Assembly: GCA_016808115.1 (NCBI GenBank)
Contig: JAEQBH010000717.1
Location: forward strand, 434,001-498,000
Direction: 5' to 3'
Source of the DNA: Tetrastigma voinierianum
Lineage: Eukaryota > Streptophyta > Magnoliopsida > Vitales > Vitaceae
DNA: 64,000 bases
The notes under the pieces were generated by a model. The model saw nothing but the letters and a program-made list of their open reading frames with translations, was not told the origin of the DNA and did no database searches. A program made the position numbers and the translations under genes. Shown here in pieces: positions 22,165 to 32,917 of the stretch. How positions within the stretch are numbered: position 1 is the first letter of the stretch; each line of letters begins with the position of its first letter.

Positions 22165-24387
22165 TGTAATGCCCCACAAATACCTTAGAATTTTTATAAT
22201 AATTTAATTATATATTCCGGGTATAAATTGAGCTAACTTGGGTTTTTCCAGGAAAAACGATAAATTGTTAAACTGTGAAAATGGTAAATGTAAAACGAAT
22301 ATGTGAGCATATGATTAAATATTTTATGCTAAAATGAGAAATTGATTGAACCCGGAAATAAACCCAAGTGAAAAAATGGCAAATTTGGAAATGTGAAAAT
22401 AAGGACCTAAGGGTCTAATGAGAATGAGCTTAAATGCCAAGTGAATTAAATGATAAATGGAAGTAAAATGAAGACCAAAAGGAAGAAAAATGAGAAATGG
22501 GTTTATTAAAGTGCCAAACATGGCCTTAGGAGAAATGAGTGATATTAGACCATATTGGTCTTAGAATGGCCATTGTGCCAAAAACGTTTTGAGAGTGAGG
22601 GAGAGGAAAAGCTAGGGTTTTGTGTGTGTGAAGGATCAAAAGTGATCGGGTGTTATTCTTCCCTTTTTTCAAGATCTGGTGCATAAAAATAAGAAGCTGG
22701 CTTCAAAGTGCAAAGTGATTTATGGTACAAAATTCAAGCCCTAAAATTGTAAATGATATTCGATTAGAAACTGATCCAATCCATGGGTTTTGCCTTATGG
22801 CTGGCTTTAGGGATGGTATTTGGATAAAATCTTTGGGAGAGCCCCCCATATTTTTTGTTTTGAGTTTTGAGTTATTTTTGGAGAAAATCGCAAAAAAAAA
22901 GAAAATAAGGAAAACTAGGAAAATCAGGCCACTTCTCCGCGACGAAGTCCTTCGACACAGCGAAGGGTTCCCTCACGCGGGCGAGGCAAAGGGGCCAAAG
23001 GCACCCCTGCTTCATAAGGTGCAGCCCTCGCTACGCCCAGCGAGCAGCCACACAGCCGAACCGTTGTCGTCTCTACGGCACCGTCATAAAGAAAAATTTC
23101 GGATTTTGTTCCAAAAGCCTCGTATTACTACACCAATAGTTTAAGGACCCTAATAAATTATTAATGGGGTTCAAATAAGGATAAAATAAAATGTGAAAAA
23201 CGTATCGCACTCGCGCCGGGCGCATATTCGTTAGTACGATTAATTGTTCAACCACTAAGAGTGGAGAATTTGTATTTGACTAGGTTCGGGTGAAGACGAC
23301 AACTTGACCTAAGACTGGTATCAAAAGAGACAAGGGATCGATAAATTGGTTTTTTCTTTGTTCTTTGTTCTCTGTTCTCTGTCAGCTTGAATTATTAGTA
23401 TTCAAATAATATCAAATATCTCGTATATGCACATGTATTTCAACTAGGCGGAATTTATCGTGATGTGAGTAAAATTGATTTGAAATGTATTGTTGAATGA
23501 CCAACATGACAGGATTCACCAACTGAATTCGTCATGAAGGTAACCGTATTTGTTAAATGTGAAATCACATTACTACTGAATGACAAACAGATAGGATTCA
23601 CCGACTGAATCTGTTGAGAATGTTGACTTTATAGTCATACGTGAGATTGTAATATTGAATGTGAAATCACATTGCTACTAAATGACAAACAGGACATGAT
23701 TCACCAACTGAATATGTCGTGAATGTTGACTCTATAGCCCTATGTGAAATCACAAACCAAAAAGCGAAAAATGATTTGAAAAGTGTATTTGTATAAGTAT
23801 CTTTTACATTACACATAGACATTGAAGTTAGCAGAATATTTTGATAAATACATGATTCGTGATTGAACCGAAATGGAATAGAGAATCAGATAGAACCACT
23901 AAGCATGAAAATGCTTGAATGATATTATCAACGCAAATTTCGAGTGATAGATAGGGTGATTGAAAGCGGACCCAAGGTCGAGGAGCTCAAAGTCATCCAG
24001 AAGTTCTCACTCTTGTGCATGCTCCACATGCATTCCTCACTATTTTTAGCATGACATGGTTTTGTAAACAAAAAAGGAGTTCAACTCCTCGAAATTGAGA
24101 TTTGAAACTGGTATTTGAATTATTTCCATTTTGGATATTATGTTGTAAACGGCATCAAATGCCATTTTTGGGTAAATGCATATTTTGTAAAGGAATTGCG
24201 TTGAATTTGTAAATGTTTATGGGCTTGCCCTAAATTGAAACCGCTTCCGCAAAGGTTTGAGGATGAAAATGCTTGCATTAATGAAATGTATTTGATAAAC
24301 GAATTTGATCAATGGCTTCGGCTGTGCTTCCTTGGGTTTTGGTCCGAATCCGCCAACTAGGTCAGGTCGGGCTCGGGGGTTGCTATA
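22165..24387 (+). mobile_element. Solo LTR (2.2 kb) inside the env-like ORF, perfect TSD
   Basis: Starts TGTAATGCCCCACAAATACC and ends GGGGGTTGCTATA; same family as the minus-strand LTR at 32918-35613. ATTGA at 22160-22164 is repeated exactly at 24388-24392, and the flanking env-like frame is continuous across the insertion. There is no internal coding, so it is a solo LTR left by recombination. An open stretch at 22722-23144 lies over its variable, CG-rich central part and is not regarded as a gene. Confidence 0.88.
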
Positions 24388-24765
24388 ATTGACTTCTCAA
24401 TGATCTTTCCTTACATTCGCTGTAACCCTTTAGGAATGGCATACAGAAGTAATGCCTCTTCCTTTCTCACTGTGCTAAGATGCTTTGAAGGGAGGAGTAC
24501 TGAACTGAGGAAGTAAAACCAGACTTTTTCTTCCTCAGTCAATGATCCTCTTGCAATGGACTCATAAGGGTTCTTCTTTGTTGAGTTCCATTCACTTTTT
24601 CCATCTGTGAGCAGCTTAACAATCTTCTGGTAGTTTGTCTACTTCACCAGCTTCTTGAACTTAGAACTGTCTTTTCTTTATTTCAGATTATAGGTTTTAT
24701 TGATCTCCCTCCTATCAAGAGATTCATTTTTCCTAAATATAACAATTCCCTTTCTTCCCCACCAT
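24388..24765 (-). pseudogene. env-like ORF of element A, N-terminal part
   Basis: From an ATG at 24765 (minus) the frame runs, after one early frameshift and two in-frame stops, through KIVKLLTDGKSEWNSTKKN, then SLTEEEKVWFYFLSSVLLPS, STVRKEEALLLYAIPKG and KIIEKS, where the solo LTR interrupts. The WFYF...LLP...R.E.ALLLYAI pattern is the core of the plant-transposon (PF20167-type) domain found in the env position of Athila-like elements. The gene lies downstream of integrase in element A, as expected. Confidence 0.75.
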
Positions 24766-26287
24766 ATTTAAAAAAAATTTTCACACCACTATAGCAAAAC
24801 CCAAATATTGTGTCGCAGCAAATTTTAGCCTCTTTCTCAATCTCTTTCTAAAAAGGTGAGATGAGCTATTAAAACCCTCTCCCCAATGAAATCCTTCTCG
24901 GGCAAAGCGCTCGTTCCATGATAACCAATGTGCTATCGATTACAAGTTCTACTCATTTTTCGCTTTGTTTATGTTCCATCTTCAACCTTTTCATTTTTTA
25001 GTTTTCGTCAAAATGATGCTTTGTTGCTCTTCTTCAACTCTCTTCAACAAATCTGTAGTTTCGCTCAGAGTTGCTTCTTCCCCGCTATTCCCCAAAGATA
25101 CTCTTCTATCATTTCATTCAGATTCAGGATTAGATTTTGTTGCTCAGACATTTTAGTTGGTCATATTGGCCTAGGTTTGAGAAAAGGCTTTAGAAGGTTT
25201 CCTTGTGTGGTTCAAATCCATTGAGAGAAAATAAAGATGTTTCAAAATTGAATAAAAGCCCCTAAAACGTTAATTATGTTCTTTGTGTAAAGGAATATGT
25301 TGCGACATTTTAACTAATCAACAAATTAAAATTTCGTCGCGACACAACAAAGAGCTTTAAACTTCTTTTTTTTTTTTTAAATTAGGTCATGACATTTTTA
25401 CTTTATGTCAGAATACAAAATTGTCGTGGACAAATATTTGTTTATGTCGATAAGATGATGATTATTAGAGCCAAAATAATGTTGCGACAGAGATCTTTTC
25501 AGTTAAGATAATGTTGTGACAATTTCTAGAGCCTCTTAAGTGAATGTTTATTCTTGACAAACATTTTAAATGTCACGACAATAAAACACCTTGTCACAAC
25601 AAATTACTCATAAGCTGGTGTTGAATTTAAAACGGCATATTTTTGTCGTGGGAGAAGAAAACGGTGCCACAGTACAAAATATACATTTTCATATCCATCG
25701 TTATTTTACTGTAGATTTGAACCATTTTAACCATATCAATATGCAAGACAACAAACAATACAATTCAATCACACAAATCATGCTTGTGAAAACAATTTTA
25801 ATACTAATCAAGCATCTCAACTCAAGCATGAAAAGTCAAATTCAAATTCTTCAATCAAACAAGGTATGAAATTATACAAAGACTATACGAATTAACTAAG
25901 GAAGCTAATTGGAAATTTCTCTACAATCAGAAGAGTTAATGATCTTTTCTTCAAATCAGACATCAGCTCATTCACGGCACTCAATTGCTCTTGTCCACAA
26001 TTTCAATTCCATAATTAACTCTTATTCGAAATTAAAACCAAAATTTTAATCGAATATAAATTTCAAAACTAAACAAAAATAAAAAATTTTCTATTATGTA
26101 AACTAATCAAAACATCCTAATTTAAACAAAACCAAATGGATAAAAATTGAAAATGAACTAAATAAAAATTAGTTTGGGTTACCTCCCAATTAACTACTCA
26201 TTTTATGTCTTTAGCTAGACATTGTTGCCATATATTCTCTTTTCATCAACTTCTTTCAATCTCTTACAATCTGATATTGTTCCTCAT
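24766..26287 (-). other. Spacer between pol and env-like ORF of element A
   Basis: No gene seen. Complement of TTGGGAGGTAACCCAA lies at about 26174-26189, just after the end of pol. An array of TTGCGACATT/GTCGCGACA-type words occupies about 25295-25660. That array is otherwise typical of this family's LTRs, so an old LTR fragment may be embedded here. The 24928-25224 open stretch is T-rich and probably chance. Confidence 0.55.
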
Positions 26288-27177
26288 TCAAATTGCCTCC
26301 CAATAATGCTTCAGTCTTTGGCCATTAACCTTAAACTCATTTCTTGAATTTGATTTAAGTGTAACTGCTCCAAAAGGTGTAATTGCACCTTGATTTGAGC
26401 TTTCCAAGAAATAATCTAAGTCTTGAATTGTACAAAATAACTGATTCTCCAATTTTGAATTCTCTTCCCAGTATCCTCTAGTCATGCCATTTCTTTGTCT
26501 TATCTTTTTAAATTATTGCATTGTCATAGGCTTCATTTCTCAACTCTTCTAATTCACTCAATTAGAGGAATCTTTTTCTTTTAGCAAACTTGAGATCAGT
26601 TCGGGCCTTCTTAATCGTCACATAGCTTATATTCTAGCTCAAGCAGGGGAGATGACAAGGTTTTCCAAATACAATCCTTCAGATTATATTCCAACAGATT
26701 TATAAGTAGTCCTTCAGAAGCCTGGCGTTGCTTATAGGATGTTTCTAGGGGCTCCAAATCTGCTCAAGATTTTTCTTTGAATAAACCCCACCATTGTGTT
26801 GGCATTATTTCTGGGACAAGCTATAGCTTCCACCCATTTAGATACATAGTCCACAACTAGGAGAATGTATAGATTTCCAAATGAAGGTGGGTAATGTCCC
26901 ATAAAGTCTATCCCCCATACATAAAAAATATGCACCACCAGGATCCCTTACAGAGGCATCTCATTTCTTCTATTTATGTTGCCCATTTTCAACATCCACT
27001 ATGTTTTTACCCACTGTAACGCCTGGTCAGAAGTCACACAAACCTGACTGAGAATTTTCAGTTACTCTATCTCCCGCAAAGTGTCCCTCCAAGATGATAT
27101 GGAATTTATCTGTACTCTAGCTCACGACTGTACACATCCCCGGTAATCCGATCTGCTCATCTTCTAAATAGTAGTGG
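26288..27177 (-). pseudogene. Integrase of element A (zinc finger, core, C-terminus)
   Basis: Minus-strand order: WNDPLLFRR (27150-27180 and across the insertion), degenerate zinc-finger segment, then a 68-residue open stretch at 26732-26938 with VWGIDFMGHYP, YILLVVDYVSKWVEAIA and FGAPR. The C-terminus at 26288-26485 ends FKVNGQRLKHYWEAI. Athila/Tat integrase by wording. It is split at 27182/27183 by the inverted-LTR element. Stops and frameshifts make it inactive. Confidence 0.85.
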
Positions 27178-27182
27178 GTCAT

Positions 27183-27872
27183 TGATGAGTCTAAAACTCA
27201 AGGAGAGGGAGAATTATGCTAAACTTGCAGATTGTGGTACTAATTATATTGAAGAGGGCTTGCATTACCCTGTCTATGGGGCAAGCAAATTTCCGGGCCC
27301 TAATAGATGGTCAGAAGTACCGAAAAAGGAAAACAAATAAATCTTAAGAGGATCAAGTCCTACAAGTAGTTCTTCAGACCCACTGACTAGAGATAGAAAT
27401 GTGGTAAGCTAAAGAGTGAAATGTATAGTGTCAAGAGGCATGCCAAGGCTATACTACCTTGCTCTTGAACAAATCCAACAATCAAGCCCCAAAACTGAAT
27501 TGTTTTCTTAGAACCATTTTCAAATTAATAGTGAAGGCGCTGATCCCATTCCCAATACTTATTACTCCTTAGTGAAACACTTTGATTCCTTTGATTTCTT
27601 TTTGTTTTAAACTATTTTTATTTTAGTTTTTATTTCAGTTTATCTTAGTAAATTTAGAAGCTCAGATAGTGATGACCTTGAGTAGTAGAAGTAGTTGATC
27701 TATAGATTCTCTTATCGATCTTCGTGGGAATGATAACTTGGACTTAATTGTCCGTTGTATTACTTGTACGACCTGTGCACTTGCAGCGATTTAATTTAGA
27801 CTAATTTGCATTTTTATTCGTATTTTAAATAGAGAAACCAGTAACATAAATTTTTGTCCCAATACAGTGACA
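27183..27872 (+). repeat. Left LTR of the inverted-LTR element, internally deleted
   Basis: TGATGAGTCTAAAACTCA is followed directly by AGGAGAGGGAGAATTATG. In the right-hand LTR these words are about 1.65 kb apart (32579 and about 30905). The rest matches the complement of 30256-30910, including CTGTGCACTTGCAGCGATTTAATTTAG. The lost part includes the TGTCGCGACA word array and TATA region. A degenerate PBS (TTCTAGGCAGCACTGTTGCT) follows at 27876-27895. Confidence 0.82.
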
Positions 27873-27895
27873 GATTTCTAGGCAGCACTGTTGCT

Positions 27896-28484
27896 GAACA
27901 TTTTATTGACAAAGAAGAAAAAATAGAGAATTTTGATCTATACTAAGCCGAGGATCAAAGCAAGAGGTTTATGGATGAATATTCCAAGAAAAAAGGGAAC
28001 TGCTAATTTGAGCATTAACAATTTCATTTCTTTTCTTTTCTTTTCTTGAATTGATATTTTTTTATGAATTTTGTATACTTTAGTTTGTTTTTCTTTTATT
28101 TCAGGTTCGCTTGTGCTAAGTGCATTTAGCAAAGGAATTGATGGAGGAGCTTTCCGGAGACTTACTTGAGAAAAATATAAGCTCTCACAGAACTCCTTGA
28201 CCAAAGAATACCTCAGTATCCCAACTATACTGGAGAAAGATTAAGTTACACAGGTTCAAAACAAATCCAGCAGCCTTCTTCTGATGAAAAGCTAATATAT
28301 GCCTTATGGAATGAGGTGAATAAGGACATAAGAGAATGTAACAGCATGCTTTTGAGAATTAAGGAGGAAATCATAGATTTAGCAGTAGTTGAAGAAAGAG
28401 AATGAATATGGCAATGAGGTAGAGCTAACAATGGAAATGCGGAAAGGTGAAGAGCAGCATTAGCAGACCAAATTTGAAAATGTT
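27896..28484 (+). other. 5' leader and decayed gag region of the inverted-LTR element
   Basis: Begins with ATTTTATTGACAAAGAAG, found inverted at about 30215-30232. A T-rich intron-like stretch (28020-28105) is followed by disrupted coding rich in Glu/Lys. Gag is expected here but no diagnostic motif is visible. Confidence 0.45.
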
Positions 28485-28751
28485 TTGCTTGGGATTGACA
28501 AGTTCAAGTTCCCCATAGACATTGTGACTTCAAGCATAGAAGAGAACCAACAAATTTCATCATCAGGAAAATCTTCTAAGTCCAAAAGTCAAGCATGGAT
28601 TGATACAGAAAATGGGGAAATGACCTTCTTGATTAGTCAAGAAAAATTGAAGATCAATCTCACCCAAAGCATACAACTCACGGATGAAGAAAATCTTATA
28701 TGCATGCGAATAGAGAGCTCATTTCCATATTTTGAAGAGCAAGCACCATAA
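28485..28751 (+). pseudogene. Protease C-terminal remnant of gag-pol
   Basis: An 88-residue open stretch reads GIDKFKFPIDIV near its start, then SKSQAWIDTENGEMTFLISQ and LTDEENLICMRIES. This resembles the segment following the retropepsin in Athila/Tat polyproteins (V.KF.FPVDF...A.IDV..GELT...). The gag before it and all of pol after it are missing, so the element is non-autonomous. Confidence 0.6.
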
Positions 28752-30122
28752 ATTCTTCAAGAGGAAACTCTTGAAGGAATTGAATTAAATACGAACTCCG
28801 TGTCCACAAAAAAGTTGGTGTTAAAGCTTAAATTGCTGAATCTGGATGTGGGGGAGCTTATCTTTATGAATGATGAGGATGGAGAAGGAGCATTGGCCAT
28901 AAAAGATGGAGGTCTAAGGCAAAGATCTAGTCTTTTCCAATGAGTCTAGCTGGACTCTAAAAACAGAGCAGCTTCTTGGGAGGCAACCCAAAGATGAAGA
29001 GAATAAGGATTTTTATTTAGTTTTTAGTTTTTAGTTAGTATGCATTTTTATTTTAGTGTTTATGTTAGTTTTTGTTTCTGTTTTTCACGGTATTGAAGCT
29101 GAATTTTGTTGAAGGGGTTACATAAAGATCAAACTCCAACCTAAACTCAATGAGCATAATTGATCTAACAAGGGAGTTTTATGTTCTTAATTTACTTATT
29201 TCAAGATGATGCATGCTCTAAGTTTGGGAGAGTTATTTTTTTCTGTTTTCAAATTAGTTAATTTCCAATACTTCTAGTTTTTAAGAGCCCTTTAATAAAG
29301 AAAATTTATGGATAAAGTGGGCAAAATGAGCTTCAAGAATTAGAAGTTGTGATGTCAATGACAATAGGCTGAATTATAATTTTGAAGCAGAAATTACTGA
29401 CATGTATAAATCCGCTTTGCTTAAATAGCATACCAAGATGAGTTAAAATTATGCACATTGGTCATTAGTACCTTGAAAAACTAATTATTCTTGGGTTAGG
29501 AACACCTTATTGGATTCATCATGAATTAGTCTCAAAAGGGTCTTAGAACTTGTTATAATATTATTCAAGGCAAAATCCTAGGCATCACAACAAACAGGAA
29601 ATGATTTAGGCCATCCTTGAACAGTTTGAACCTTTCAAAGTCTACCCTTGGATATGCATATGAATACATATGCATATAACTTAGTACCTTGTTTGAGCCT
29701 AATTCCTATTTCATCATCTACACCAAAAGAAAAACCTTAAACATACAAGAAATATGATGCTTCAATACATAATCAGATTTTGCCTAAATCTGGGTGTCGA
29801 ATGCGTAAAATGATCAAGAGAACAAGCTTGGGGGAGAATGTTTTTTAGAAGGATAAGAATTATGGATATGAAAAGATAAGGAACTGAGTCAACATGTACT
29901 AAAGGAGATGCAAAACAGAAAATTGAGAAGCTTAAAAAGAATGTCAGTTTCAAGGGGGAATGAGTTTTACCTTGTAGCCTTCCTCCCTAGAGAAATTAAG
30001 TCCTTAAGGTGTTCTGACACCTCAGTACCCTCACTAATCGTACGGGAGTTGCTAACCTAAAGCTCATATGGGGTGGTAGAAAGCTTAAGAAGGCAAAACA
30101 TTGCACCATTCCAAAAACCTTA
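28752..30122 (+). other. 3' non-coding interior of the inverted-LTR element
   Basis: TTGGGAGGCAACCCA at 28976-28990 marks the usual post-polyprotein point. About 29600-30120 matches the complement of 19930-20460 in element A. The match stops at about 30122, some 700 bp short of where the PPT and 3' LTR should be. The sequence switches there to minus-strand 5' leader. That junction is the fusion point of the inverted structure. Confidence 0.7.
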
Positions 30123-30255
30123 AGCAACACCCAAAGACTCATTAAATTCTCTTCTAAAGAAAAAAACTTGATTGACCGATTTAGTATAGACCAAAATTCT
30201 CTGCTGTTTCTTCGTTTGTCAATAAAATGTCCACCAGCAAAGGTCGCCCCAAAAA
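30123..30255 (-). other. Inverted 5' leader and PBS
   Basis: On the minus strand, directly inside the right LTR: TTTTTGGGGCGACCTTTGCT (degenerate tRNA-Asp PBS), then ACATTTTATTGACAAACGAAG and AGAATTTTGGTCTATACTAA. These match the plus-strand leader at 27896-27950. It is the second, inverted copy of the element's 5' start. Confidence 0.75.
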
Positions 30256-32579
30256 TCATTACTATTAGACCTAAAATTTCTGATGCTAGTTTTTCTCTAT
30301 TTAAAATATGAATAAAAATGCAGATTAGTCTAAATTAAATCGCTACAAGTGCACAGGTCGTACAAGTAATAAAGTGGACAATTAAGTCCGAGTTATCGTT
30401 CCCACGAAGATCAATAAGAGAATCTATAAATCAACTACCCCTACTACTCAAGGTCATCACTATCTAAGCTTCTAAATTTACTGAAATAAAAACTAAAATA
30501 AAAGTAGTTTAAAACAAAAAGAAATCAAAGCAATCAAAGTGTTTCACTTAGGAGTATTAAGTACCGTAATGGATTACTGTCTTTCAATCACTATTAATTT
30601 GCAAATGGTTCTAAAAAACATCTACTTTGGGTTTGAATGTTGATTCACTCAAGAGCGTGTAGTATAGCCTTGAATGTTCTGACAATTATACATTTCACTT
30701 CCAAAATTACCACATTTCTATCTCTAGTCAGTGGTTTTGAAGAACTACTTGTATGACTTGATCCTTTTTATGATTTGACTGTTTTTCTTTTTCAATACTT
30801 AGCAGCCATCTCTTAGGAATGTAAATTGCTTGCTCCCATAAACAGGGTAATGTAAGCCCTCTCCAATATAATTGGTACCACAAGCTACAAGTTGAGTAGA
30901 ATTCTCCCTCTCCTTGATTAGAATCTTAGCTAACATAGGATCGAGATTGTTCTGCTAAACCGAGACGAAACCTCTAAGCATTAAAATGATAACTCAATAG
31001 ATGGTCCTAGTGCCTTGGGAACACACTTCTATTGTTACCGAGAAGTAAACCTTGAATGCAGAGGTTAGAACAATCACCTAATGATTTATTGGAGTGACAA
31101 CTTAGATTTTATTAGCTCTAAATATATTAGTCTAGCATACCCCAAGTTACTACTCGTGTGCTCTTAGGAATCTCTATCTCTATGTCACTCAAAGGGCTTC
31201 CAGGAAATTAGAACACATATATAACTCTATTCTTGGTATAATGCCCTGATATCAAGAACAATTCACTACATGAACAAATACCAATCAAATCAATCCAGTT
31301 TTCATCCCCAAAACAACATTTAAATACTACAAATCATAACCAAAACACCAAATCCCTTCCCAGCAAAAGCTTAGCTCTCCATAACTGGACTACAATTATC
31401 AATGACTAGCTGGTTAGGCAAATTCATTGAAACTACAATCGAAACTGAATAAAAATGGGTTTCTAGAAAATTTCCAGCTCCCACTCAAGTTCAGACAAAA
31501 ATGAAGCTTGATATTCAACGATTTCATCTCAATGTTACATTTCAGCTCAACAAATCTACTCCTAAGAACAAAAGAAATACATAAGAAAATAAAAATAAAA
31601 TAAAGAAAAGAAAAGAAAAACAGAAAAATCTCCCCAGCTGCTAATCTTCTTCCCATTGCGAGAGCTAAGTAGAAGCCCTCAAAAGTTGAGCAAAAGCTCT
31701 CCCAAAGTTGGTCCAAAGCTCAACCCTAATCCCTAGGAGCTTCTATTTATAATCCTTAGAGATTAAGCCTTGAAAACGAGGTGGAAAAAGAGGACTTAGA
31801 AACGCCCAAAAATATGCCCTAGTAGCAAATGTTGTGGTTGATGTCGTGACATCGTAGATGTGATGTCGTGGCTCATTGTCATGGTCAATGTCGACATTGA
31901 CGTGCAATGTCATGATATCGACGTAATGCTGCGACATCGATAGGCAATATCATGGCGATGTCCCGACATTGGAGATGCAGTGTTGTAGATCGAATTCGGT
32001 GTCGCAACATTGCCTCAATATTACTAAACTTTGATATCGCGACATTGCCATTTGATGTCACGACATTGTTGGATCTTCTTTTCTTTTCCTTTCAGCTGAT
32101 GTCGCGATATTGCTAACCTGATGTCGCGACATTGAGTTGATGTTCGAGTCTGGCGTCAATGTCGCGGACATTACTTATCTCATGCTGCATCGTGAGGTTA
32201 TGCCTCATGTCGCGATAATCGACTTTGAATTCGCAGCGTAGTGTGATGTCGCCGACATTGAATTATGATGCCATCGTTATGTCATGGATAGTTTTAGATT
32301 GGAAGTTTTCTGTGTTGCCTCTTTCAACGGATGTCGCGACTCTGAACTTGATGTCGCGAAATTCTGGACTCGATGTCACAATATTCCTCAGCCGATGTTG
32401 CGACTTTGGACTTTTCACCAATTTTTGCTGTTTTTTCTTGGTTTTCTACTTCTTTTCTCTAAATTCCTGCAAAACACAAGCTTGAGTGAAGACTCCATAT
32501 TTTCGCATTAATTTGGACATTAAGCTCTAAAATATGCATGAAAAATGGACTTAAAAATAGATGAGTTTTAGACTCATCA
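30256..32579 (-). repeat. Right LTR (full length, 2.3 kb) of the inverted-LTR element
   Basis: On the minus strand it starts TGATGAGTCTAAAACTCATC and runs to the GTGCACTTGTAGCG U5 signature near 30350. It is the most complete member of this LTR family here. A dense array of GATGTCGCGACATTG-type words lies at about 31840-32405. A TATA-like TTATAAATAGAAGC lies at about 31740-31753 on the minus strand, between the array and the U5 end, as in a promoter. The 32225-32485 plus-strand open stretch is a shadow of the array. Confidence 0.85.
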
Positions 32580-32584
32580 GTCAT

Positions 32585-32917
32585 TCCAAATGTAAAATCT
32601 GGCATTAGTCCTCAACTTTCTTTTCTACTGGTAGCTGAATTCTAGTGGCATAATTCCTACAAGCTAGGTAATTCACAATGTCAACATACCATGGTACTTG
32701 AAAGAGATGTTTATCAAGGAAATTTTTTTCTATTTCAGTCCCTTTTTCATCTTCAATGAGCCTTTCTAATCTTGATAAGTGATCAACTATCTCATTATCA
32801 CTGCCTTTTTTGTCTTTAATCTCCAAATCAAATTCTTGTAGAAATAAAATCATCTGATTAGTCTTGGTTTTTCATCTTTCTTTGCCATCAGGTATTTGAT
32901 TGCTACATGATCAGTAT
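32585..32917 (-). pseudogene. RNase H C-terminus and RNase H-integrase linker of element A
   Basis: An 82-residue open stretch (32605-32853) reads LFLQEFDLEIKDKKGSDNEI, then VDHLSRLERL, VPWYVDIVNYLACRNY. Just outside it TDHVAI (about 32895-32917) completes the RNase H wording. This matches Athila/Tat RNase H ends (LQEFDLEI.DKKG..N.VADHLSRL...PWYADIVNYL). A solo LTR cuts it at 32918. Confidence 0.85.

Larger units (their letters stand above)
27183..32579. mobile_element. Retroelement insertion with two inverted LTRs (U3 at both ends), TSD GTCAT
   Basis: The left end is a plus-strand LTR (27183-27872), the right end a minus-strand LTR of the same family (30256-32579). The two ends form a perfect 18-bp terminal inverted repeat, TGATGAGTCTAAAACTCA. 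GTCAT flanks both sides (27178-27182, 32580-32584). The host integrase frame is continuous without the insertion (RFYIWNDPLLFRR). Each LTR is followed inwards by a PBS-like site and a shared leader (ATTTTATTGACAAA). The centre holds a protease remnant and 3' UTR in plus orientation; the normal 3' LTR is absent. Confidence 0.85.

Noticed and set aside
22722..23144. 140-residue ORF in a GC-richer patch
   Set aside because: Lies wholly inside a solo LTR with a perfect TSD, in the part that varies between LTR copies, and matches no family I know.
25295..25660. CRISPR-like array
   Set aside because: The repeated words are short palindromes of irregular spacing in plant LTR-type DNA; no constant repeat-spacer length and no cas genes.
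32225..32511. Plus-strand ORFs of 75-86 residues
   Set aside because: They overlap the TGTCGCGACA word array of an LTR read antisense.
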